The notes beneath the pieces are model-generated. The model had not been told where the DNA came from. It did no database searches and saw only the letters and a list, made by a program, of their open reading frames with translations. This document shows, piece after piece, positions 11,701 to 22,869 of a stretch of 64,000 nucleotides of DNA (positions within the stretch are counted from its first letter, which is position 1; each line of letters begins with the position of its first letter). The stretch is from Zygaena filipendulae (lineage: Eukaryota; Arthropoda; Insecta; Lepidoptera; Zygaenidae), in assembly GCA_907165275.2 (NCBI GenBank), contig OU015653.1, forward strand, positions 13,422,001 through 13,486,000, given 5' to 3'. The position numbers and the translations under genes are program-made.

Positions 11701-14700
11701 TTTCATTTCATACGGAATGTGTGCATTTCTTAATCTCCCTCCGACTCTTAATATTCCTTTTTCGTCGATAAACGGATATAAATTCAATAAATTACTTTTG
11801 TTATCCACTTTGTTATGTTTTCTTAATTGCTCAATGTCCGTTTCAAATACAACATATTGCACATACTTTATTATTTGTAACTTTGCATTCTTCAATTCCA
11901 GTAATGTGAGATAGGTATTTGCAGGTTTCTGTTTACATTTGAATGCTAGTCGTATCCATGCAAATACACGAACAATTTTTATGAACGAGTTATGTCTATC
12001 TAATAATGTTGCTATAATATTGGTATGAATGTCTGTTTGTACGACATTGCTTCTATGTACTTTTAATTCATGATTTGTCGAGTAATTAATTTTGTCTTCT
12101 TTTTCTGATATTGATAGTGATTGTAACCATTTCGGGCCTTTCCACCATAGTTGGAGATCCTTTAACTGTGTTATATCCGTACCTCGACTAGCTCTGTCTG
12201 CCGGGTTTTCGTTGGATTTTACATAAAGCCAATTTTTTGATGATATCGCTGTTTCAGGATAGCTGCTTCTTTCGTCAGTTGCTAGTTTCTTCAACGTCAT
12301 CATTGCCAAAAATGGTGCTGCCTTCGTACCATAAGTCACTGTCGTCAGTTGATAATCTTGAATAGGTTGCTGTTGATAGTCTCTCCACATGATTTTTTGA
12401 TAATTTTGATGATGTTCACTGATATAGATCTGCCGGTACATCTTCTCAATGTCCGCAGTGTATGCATATTTATACTGCCTCCATTTTAGAACTAGAGCCT
12501 GTAAGTCTTGCTGTAGGTTGGGCCCTTTATACATTACATCATTTAGACTCATCCCTGAGGACGTCGTTGCTGACGCGTTAAATACTACGCGTAATTTAGT
12601 TGTAGTCGAATCTGTGCGATGTACTCCATGATGCGGTAGGAAACATTCTGTCGTATAAGTATTTTTTGAAGGGATCATGTGACCTAGTTCTTGATATTCC
12701 TTAATACATGCTTTGTAATCAGTTGATAACGCTACGTCTCTGTCTAGTTTTCTTTCCAAATTTTTAAACTGAGCTATTGCTAGCTCTTTTGATCTCCCTA
12801 ATTGATATTTCTCCTCTTCTTTTAAAGGTAATTCGACCTCATATCGCCCATCGTCACGTCGCTTCGTCGTTTTATTATAATGTTGTATACAATGTTGATC
12901 TTCTTCTGATATGTCTGACGCTTCATTGATATCCTCTATCTCCCAAAATTTATGTATATTTTTCAAGTTTGATAACACCACGTTACAACGAAATGATTTC
13001 ATATTTCCACATAAAACCCATCCCAGTTGAGTTTGCTGGGCAAGTGGTTGAGATAAATTTTCTCCCCTGATGATGCCTCCTAACATGATAAGTGCATAAA
13101 TATCTGCACCAAATAATAAATCTACCGGTCTGCTAATATGATATTCTGGATCAGCTAAATTAATATTCTTGATATACTCCCATGAGGGCTTTTCAAATGA
13201 TACGTTGGGCAGATTTTTAATTAAGTTGTTCATGATATATACTTCGGCCTTAAATGAAAACTCATTGTAAATTGAGTTACATTTGCTATTAAGCGTTCCT
13301 TTACAGCTACTTTCTCTCTCACCTACTCCAAAAACGATCGCTTTACTCTGTCGTCTTTTAATTCCTAATGTTTGTGCTCCATGCTCCGTGATAAGAGACA
13401 ATTGCGACCCTTGGTCAATCAAGGCTCTCATCCTTATGATTGATCCATCTGCGGCCTCGACATTAACTAACGCCGTAGATAATAAAGTTTCCATTGTTTC
13501 GTATTGCGATACATGCGACATATTTGTACCATATTGATTTTGATTACTTCTATTAAATGTAACACGTTTTGCAACTTCGTGACCCAATTTTGTTGGTGGC
13601 TTCCTTTGCCTACAGGCGTCATGTATCACCGTATGATGATTCTCCGAACAAATGCGGCATCGTTTTTGTGAGGTACATATTTTATCATAATGTGGATATA
13701 AGCAATTCTGGCATATATTCCTTTGTTGTATCATATTTAATTTTGCGTCATTTGTCATACTTAAAAAGTTTTTACAATAAACTAATGCATGTTCATGATT
13801 GCATAACAGACATCTTTTGTTCCATGCCGATAACGGTGCCGTTGCATAAAAGGATCGCATAAATGGCTTCGGCGAGTTATTATTCCAACTGTAATTTGAA
13901 TACTTGTTATAATACTGCATGTTTTTTCTAGGGCCGTGGTACATACTTTGATTAGTTTGATAGTTGTTACTCTTCTGATAAATATTGTTCTGCGTCCTGC
14001 GTCCTTGTTCTAAAGTTGTGAATTTGCTTTCCAAGTAGTCTAGAAATTCTTGTAAAATAGGTAATTCGCGAGAATTTTTCAATGACTCTATGTACTCTGT
14101 ATATGATTCACCATCTAATTTTTGTGACAAAAGGTGAATAAGTAATGGATCCCACGTACCTATATCCACTCCAAGGTTTTTTATAGCGTTTAATGTTTCT
14201 AGGGTGACGTCATGCATTTTTCGAATGTGCCCTACCGACTGTTGTTGTGACGTAGGAAGGCTTAAAAGAATGTTGAGGTGTGACGTAAAAATAAGTTTTT
14301 TGTTGTCATACCGATGGTTTAATATATCCCAACATGTATCATAATTTTCTGTGCTGATCGGGAGATGTTGTATGAGTCTTTCCGCTTCACCTCTTATTTT
14401 GTTTTTTAAAAACTGCATTTTTTGAGCTTTTGATAGGCAAGGATTTAAATGTATTGCTTCCTTGAATAAGTCTTTGAATGAGGTCCATTGATGATAGTTA
14501 CCGGTGAAGATAGCGATGTCCACTTTGGGTGTGGATTTTTCTCGATGCGCTACGGACCATAGTTTAGTGTTGATAGCTTTTTTCAAATGAATATACACAT
14601 TTTCATGATCTGTGAATGCCCTTTCATACTCTTCGTTGTCGCCCTCTAGTTCGGCATAAATTTTCCAGTGCTGTGAATCTATAGTTTCCCATCTAGTTTG

Positions 14701-17700
14701 CAATTGCGAAAGTACATCTTCAAATTCCCATTTCTCGGAGATATTTTCGATTTTGATACCATTAACGGTTCGCATAAAGGCTGTAAAATTGATAGTTTGA
14801 ACATGTAACATGTCATCCAACTTGCTGAATGACCCTTGTGATTTTTCCTTTACCAATCCTTGTTTTTCATAATTATTCTTCGCATCTATCTCTTCGCTTG
14901 ATATGTTCCCCTCTTCCTGATAAGCGTGGCCTGATTCTTCCACTGATAATTTCCCTTTTTGATATTGTTTACTCGTACTTGCGATTGCTCCTTTTGAATA
15001 CGCACTTGGCTCTGTTGCCGAGTTATCCATGATGTATGTTTTAATTTTGCGATACAGCTTCTCCGTTTATTCATAATATTTTCCTTGAAAATACGGCTGT
15101 TCTTTGTCTTCAGCCTTTAAAATTTCATTATGATTACCCTGATATTCTCCCCAATACGATTCTAAAGTCTCTAGTTTGCGTGCAAAATAGTTAGGGGTGG
15201 ACTTACGTTCCCTTCCATCTTTTTGCATGTTGCTCTGCAGCTTTTCCATGGCTGCATAGAGCTCAGCTTGAGACTCGTACAGATACTCTATGTTGAGACT
15301 CATGATTATATTCCTAACAAAGATATGAACTCTTGATAGGCTGATATACCCCGATACCCCGATATACTCCTGATACAATGATATGCTCTTGATCCCCTAT
15401 ATCCCCTTGATATGCTGCTCACTGCAACGCTTGATAATCCCCGATATACCCCTTAATATGCTGCTCACTGCAATGCTTGATAATCCCCGATAATTCTTGA
15501 TATGCTGCTCACTGCAACGCTTGATAACCCCCGATATACCCCTTGATATGCTGCTCACTGCAACGCTTGATAATCCCCGATAACCCTTGATATGCTGCTC
15601 ACTGCAACGCTTGATAATCCCCGATATACCCCTTAATATGCTGCTCACTGCAATGCTTGATAATCCCCGATAATTCTTGATATGCTGCTCACTGCAACGC
15701 TTGATAACCCCCGATATACCCCTTGATATGCTGCTCACTGCAACGCTTGATAACCCCCGATATAACCCTTGATATGCTGCTCACTGCAACGCTTGATAAC
15801 CCCCGATATACCCCTTGATATGCTGCTCACTGCAACGCTTGATAACCCCCGATATACCCCTTGATATGCTGCTCACTGCAATGCTTGATAATCCCCGATA
15901 ATTCTTGATATGCTGCTCACTGCAACGCTTGATAACCCCCGATATACCCCTTGATATGCTGCTCACTGCAACGCTTGATAATCCCCGATATACCCCTTGA
16001 TATGCTGCTCACTGCAACGCTTGATAACCCCCGATATACCCCTTGATATGCTGCTCACTGCCACGTTTGATAATCCCCGATAAACCCCTTGATATGCTGC
16101 TCACTGCAACGCTTGATAATCCCCGATATAACCCTTGATATGCTGCTCACTGCAACGCTTGATAAACCCCGATATAACCCTTGATATGCTGCTCACTGCA
16201 ACGCTTGATAATCCCCGATATAACCCTTGATATGCTGCTCACTGCAACGCTTGATAATCCCCGATATAACCCCTGATATGCTGCTCACTGCAACGCTTGA
16301 TAATCCCCGATATAACTCTTGATATGCTGCTCACTGCAACGCTTGATAAACCCCGATATAACCCTTGATATGCTGCTCACTGCAACGCTTGATAAACCCC
16401 GATATAACCCTTGATATGCTGCTCACTGCAACGCTTGATAATCCCCGATATAACCCCTGATATGCTGCTCACTGCAACGCTTGATAATCCCCGATATAAC
16501 TCTTGATATGCTGCTCACTGCAACGCTTGATAATCCCCGATATAACCCTTGATATGCTGCTCACTGCAACGCTTGATAAACCCCGATATAACCCTTGATA
16601 TGCTGCTCACTGCAACGCTTGATAATCCCCGATATAACCCTTGATATGCTGCTCACTGCAACGCTTGATAAACCCCGATATAACCCTTGATATGCTGCTC
16701 ACTGCAACGCTTGATAATCCCCGATATAACCCCTGATATGCTGCTCACTGCAACGCTTGATAATCCCCGATATAACCCCTGATATGCTGCTCACTGCAAC
16801 GCTTGATAAACCCCGATATAACCCTTGATATGCTGCTCACTGCAACGCTTGATAATCCCCGATATAACCCTTGATATGCTGCTCACTGCAACGCTTGATA
16901 ATCCCCGATATAACCCCTGATATGCTGCTCACTGCAACGCTTGATAATCCCCGATATAACTCTTGATATGCTGCTCACTGCAACGCTTGATAATCCCCGA
17001 TATACCCCTTGATAATCCGATGTTCCACTATTCACTCATGTCCATCCGGCTCGACGGACCAAAAATGTGTGGGGTACAGTGACCTGTGACTGATACGACT
17101 AGATATGTTGATTTATTTGTTTATTGTATATCAGGGTGATTGTCTATGATAGATGTTGTGGTCGGCACGGGACGCGGCTGGCGAGCCGATTCGTTTGTTA
17201 TGGATTAATTGATAGTATACCGACGCCCGTGACCGACATGAATCGACTGCCGCGACCGGGCCGTAGGAAAGCGGCTCGATCGCGTAAATCGCTGTCGAAA
17301 GCAGTGTTCGGTTTCACGCAGTGGACCGAACACCATCGAGGACCCTATTCTATGTAGTATAACTTCAGTCAAGCCTTCGATACAGTATATCATCCAATTT
17401 GTAGAACCACGGTTTTAAATTAAGGATATTGGTATCTTTGATAGACCGGTTCGATCATGTGTAACGAGATCTCCAATTACACCATTTAATTACAACGACA
17501 CATCAAAAACCTAGTCACGATACGGCAGGCGTTCCCCGAGGCTTTTATTTGGGACCACGCGGTGCCATTTTATGTATTTACAATGTAACTGCGACGCGCT
17601 CACCTGGGTGCCAGAGCGGCTACCGTGCTGAGGACGACCAGCAGCCAGTACACGGGGCTGCTGACCGCGTGGTGGATCACGTAGAAAGTCGACGGCAGCC

Positions 17701-20700
17701 CGAAGCAGTTGACGCACAGCGTCTGGTACACGAGCGTCAGCACGAAGAACGAGCCCAGCGAGCCCACCAGCGCCACCAGGTGGATGATCGTCTGCACACC
17801 ACACATTTGCACTGATTTTATTACATATAAAATTACTTATTTACCGAATGCAAACGTTAAGATTTCACGCCTTAACTAATCAACCGATCATCATGAAATT
17901 TTGCATAGACATTGTATTTTTGAACCAGGAAATTTAGCGAAAACTCCGGAATCAACGCGGGTGAAACCGCGCTAAACAAATAGTAATAAGACTTATAATC
18001 ACCTAAATCATACAGCCCGCCCCTGGTGGCACTCGGTGCAAAAGACCCTATGACGCTCGCTGCGTTTCCTCGTTGAATTCTCACGGATACCCTTTGCATC
18101 AGGAACGACGTCCGGGTCGAAATTACATGACCTGCATAGCTAAGATGCGCGCCACGATATGTTTATCGAACGAAAGATAAAATTGTCGACACGACAAATA
18201 TTTGTGGGCGTCCAAACCAAAAAGTGCAGTAGTGGGATATTGAGTTAAGACTAGATTCGGTTAAAATTTTTTTACCACTGGTAGACAAAATGATATAATA
18301 TTATGTCGACGAGAATCGATAAAATGGCTCGATAAAATTTTATTGTGTTGCGCATCTTAGCTCCGCTGGGTGGGACCGTATTTTTGGATCAAATTCAAAA
18401 ATACGGTCCATAGTACGGTTAATAGCTGACTGATTCACGGTTCCACACCTGGACGTTGGCTTTTTAAAGTTCCCGACTAAGCGATTTGGTTTGGAGCAAC
18501 GGTATATTCAGACTCTTATTAGAGTTTTTAATAGTTAAACCCCTAAAGCCGAATAAGGAATACTCGACTCATACAATGTTTAAGAGTCATATCTTTATGG
18601 TTTGCAAATTGGTGTATTTATGTCGGTGGAAAAGGGTGAAACGCAAGTGAAATTGCGGGAAGAATAGCTAGTGTTAATATACAGACAGGTCTGTGGTCAC
18701 ACATCCACAAAGTAAAAATCATAACACAGATTTATTAGTTCAGTCATTCATTACCGGTGTTTACGATAGTAAGCATATATTTAAAAAAGAAGTAGAATGA
18801 ATTGACTACAGTTTTTATTATTATAGCTTCAAACTGAGCCTTATTACCAATTTTTATTTTATATGTCCATCTATTCTGCTTTTAATTGTTTTTTTTTTCA
18901 TTAATAAACTGAATTTTTTAAAGCATGTGACGGGCAATAAAATATTCTATTAATAATAATTTTTATTAAGTTTTACAATTTTTTTTTATGAATTTTTACA
19001 ATAATAAAAATATATTAAATTTAGATATACCTATACCTATATAAAAATAAAAAATAATCCCTATTTCCCTTTGTCACGGTATCACGCGTGAACGGCTGGA
19101 CCAATTTCGCTAATTCTTTTTTGTTGTGTTTGTCATTATATGGAGAAGAAGAATACAATCAATCATCAATCAATCCCAACTTTAATCAAACAAAGCGCAA
19201 AGTAGATAGCGAACATTGCCGATTGTTATAAGTATTATAAGAACCTGTGAAGATCCTAAAGTTAACATCTAAAAGCTTGCAAAGTGCGTTTATAAAACCG
19301 TGCAAACTATCGTAAAATATACTCTTTCATTTCGAAGTAGGTACAATTCCAAAGTTACCCCCTATAACGCCACAAACTCACGAACTACACCCCTTTGTGA
19401 GTTTGTGACGTTGTAGGGGTAAAAAAAATATGCGTACGCGTTAGATGCTGATAGGATAACACCCAGGCCAGCGACACTCCCTTGAACCAAAAGTTACTAT
19501 GGATTTATGCGCGAACATCTTTACCAACTTTGGAATACTTAACCAAATTTCTATGACCGTGTCATACATTGCATTGGTATGGTTGGCACAAAATGCTTTC
19601 ATAGATCGCTTCAGCGATTAGTATGGAAGTGCCTACTCTTAAAACGTAGTGATTATTTGCTCAGTGATAACACCTGCGGTGCCGAGCGAAAACAACACGC
19701 CAACACAACACGCGCACGCACACGGCTTCACGCACGACACTTACTAGCCTCGGATAGAAGAGCTGCGACCCATCACCATCATTGATGAACAGGAAACAAA
19801 TTAAATTTAATAAGCCTATTTAAATATAATACAATCAGTGAAAGTGGAAGGGAGTCTCTATATCTAATAATGTAGGTTATAAATTTTTACAATAATATGA
19901 ATATATTAAGTCTATACCCATAATTATTAGGAGTAAATTAGGCTACTTTGGAGTCCCAAAACCGCGGGTGAAACCGCGGGGCACAGCTAGTCGGAGATAA
20001 TATTAAAGAAAAGAATACATGGCCCGCAAATATCACTGGCAAAAGCGATTTTTAGGATTTTTTTTATAGTTATGTTCTAACTACTAAGAATAGCTACTGT
20101 TTAGAGAGCAAAATGAAATGAAAGCTAAATAACCTTAGTAGGTACATTCTTTAATTAGTGATTTTAATGATGATACAAAAATCTTAGCCGACTTTGTTGT
20201 GACCACGTGACATGACGATAACTTCCTTAGTTTTCTATAACGATAACGATTCAAGATTACCAACTCGGCTAAGAGGGCAGTATAAGTTTAATCAGGTAGG
20301 CAATGTCTTACGTACGAAAGTCAGTTCTTTTTTTAAAATAAATAGGGATGTTGACAACTTTTGAAAATCAAAATTCTAATTAGTCCGTCATTTAGAAAAT
20401 ATAAAAAATCATTAGACCCGTATTTTTTTTATTTTTTAAATAAATTAAAATACACAGAGATAAAGCACATTAAAGTTTAGGGTGGGGGCTCGTGACGTCA
20501 CATACACAAGCCGCCATACAAACTGCACTAGTTAGTGACGTCACGCGGAAAATTTCAACTCAATGTGTCGCCGTTATTTTTTGATTACGCAAAAAAAAAA
20601 AGAAAAAATACGTGTCCAATATCTTTTTTTTATTCTACAAGACGGCCTAAAAAGAAAAAAATTAGTCAAATAGCCCATCGAGGAGGTGTAGGTAGAAGGT

Positions 20701-22838
20701 ACAATACAAGTGGTACCCGAGCCGGCGGGCGGGGCACTCACCCAGCTCCGGGTCTCGATGGCGACGTACACCAGCATGACGACGAGGCAGCTGGTCATGT
20801 TGAGCGCGCCGAACTCCCAGATGTCGACGGCGCTGCCCCAGTAGGCGGCGCGCGCCGGGAAGAACACCACCACGCTCACGTACAGCGCCTCCAGCAGCAC
20901 CAGCCAGTACGAGTGCGGCCGGTAGGCGCGCCCGCGCCGCGCCGCGCCGTACAGCCCGGGCCGCTCCAGCAGCAGCGCCGCCGGCGCCATGCGGTCGTAC
21001 GCGCCTGAGGGGGGCGTTAATTTCAGAGTCGCCGCGGGAATTCCGGGATAAAAAGGATACTTTCTATGTCAATTAAAAGCAATGCACCATTTAAAACTCA
21101 CTGATTAAAGTTATATATATTTACTAGATGTGCCCCGCGGTTTCGCCCGCGGTAATAGGGATGTTGACAACTTTTAAAAATCAAAATTCTAATTAGTCCG
21201 TCATTTAGATAATCAAAAATCATTAGACACGTATTTTTTTATTTTTCAAATAAATTAAAATACACAGAGATACAATGCATTAAAGTTTAGGGTAGGGGCT
21301 CGTGACGTCACTTACCGCTACAAGCCGCCATACAAACTGCACTAGTTAGTGACGTCATGCGAAATTTCAACTCAATGTATCGCCGTTATTTTTTAATTAC
21401 GTAAAAAAAGAAAAAATACGTGTCCAATATTTTTTATTAATCTACAAGACGGACTAATAAAAAAAAATTAGTCAAATAGCCTATTTCAGAGTCGCCGCGG
21501 GAATTCCGGGATAAAAAGTACCCTATGTGTTAATGTGATGTATAAGCTATACTATTGTAAAGTTTCATTTGAATCCATGCAGTAGTTTTTGCGTGAAAGA
21601 GTAACAAACATCCATCCATCCATCCGTACATTCTTACAAACTTTCGCGTTTATAATATTAGTAGGATATGTATGTGTGTGTATGTATGTATGTATGTACG
21701 AATGTGTGTGTATGTACGTATATGTATGTATGTATGTATTTATTCGTGTATGTATTTCAATAACAGTGAAGCCATTTTGTGTCTGTTTTGCGGCCCTGTC
21801 GGACGACCAGCGCTTCATTATGTTCTGCCCCGCAGACATAATGAAGCATTTATGCTGAGACAGTGATCGATTGGCCCCCACACAGCACACCCTTCTATTT
21901 CCTTCACAATATTTGTTAAAGTATCTATTTTTACTGTTTCTTATTTTTCACCTTTTATGTGGGGACCAATGAACTCCTTTTCTTTCTTTATATTTTAGTA
22001 GACTAGCTAGTTAACAGAATAGTGTGAACACTGACCGATGACCAGCGGCGGTATGGCGGTGAACACGAGGTTGTACAGCATGAGGTGCAGCTGGTCGATC
22101 ATCACCGACGACGAGAAGCCGCAGTAGAACTGGTACCAGAATATCAGGAACACGAACGCCTGCACACACAAACGATACCGCTGTTGCCGTTGGTCCGAAA
22201 GGCGAAACGCCACTGCGTCATTCTTCTGACGACGGAACGCAATACGACTTGACGGTGCGTGGTACAACGGTGCGCCGTATAACAGTGTGACTGTGCGCGG
22301 TACGACGTACGAAGGTGCGCGATACGACTTATGACAGTGCGCGATACGACTTATGACAGTGCGCGATACGACTTATGACAGTGCGCGATACGACTTATGA
22401 CAGTGCGCGATACGACTTATGACAGTGCGCGATACGACTTATGATAGTGCGCGATACGACTTATGACAGTGCGCGATACGACTTATGACAGTGCGCGATA
22501 CGACTTATGACAGTGCGCGATACGACTTATGATAGTGCGCGATACGACTTATGACAGTGCGCGATACGACTTATGATAGTGCGCGATACGACTTATGACA
22601 GTGCGCGATACGACTTATGACAGTGCGCGATACGACTTATAATGGTGCGCGGTACAAGGGTGCAACAGTGCGCGGTGTACTCACGGCGTTCTTGAGGAAG
22701 AAGTAGAGGATCATGCGCGCGAGGCGGTCGTAGCACCAGTGGCCGTGCACCAGCAGCAGCCGCTCCACGAACTTGAACCGCGACAGCCCGAAGTCGGACG
22801 CCATCAGCGCCTGCCGCCCCTCCTGCCCGCACAGACCT

Positions 22839-22869
<31 letters not shown>

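Larger units (their letters stand above)
9823..17332 (-). mobile_element. BEL/Pao LTR retrotransposon, internally deleted
   Basis: The element is 7.5 kb and lies between flippase exons 14 and 13, on the same strand as the gene. The LTRs are 267 bp each with 2 differences and TG/CA ends. The target duplication is CCAT (9819-9822 and 17333-17336). Order on the minus strand: 5' LTR, primer-binding site, a 1.6-kb tandem-repeat leader, gag, protease, partial reverse transcriptase, partial integrase, env-like fragment, 3' LTR. The reverse transcriptase catalytic block, RNase H and the integrase third catalytic residue are deleted. LTR identity points to a recent insertion despite these defects. Confidence 0.92.

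Noticed and set aside
15397..15966. Repeat frames ([20 protein letters not shown] type)
   Set aside because: Produced by the 180-bp higher-order repeat in the BEL leader; frame continuity is lost where the 46-bp period resumes.
20535..21008. 157-codon plus-strand frame
   Set aside because: Antisense to flippase exon 12 plus MITE copy A; His/Pro/Arg-rich composition from high GC.
22313..22650. CRISPR-like direct repeats
   Set aside because: Units are contiguous with no unique spacers, in a eukaryotic intron. The same applies to the 20-, 39- and 46-bp arrays.
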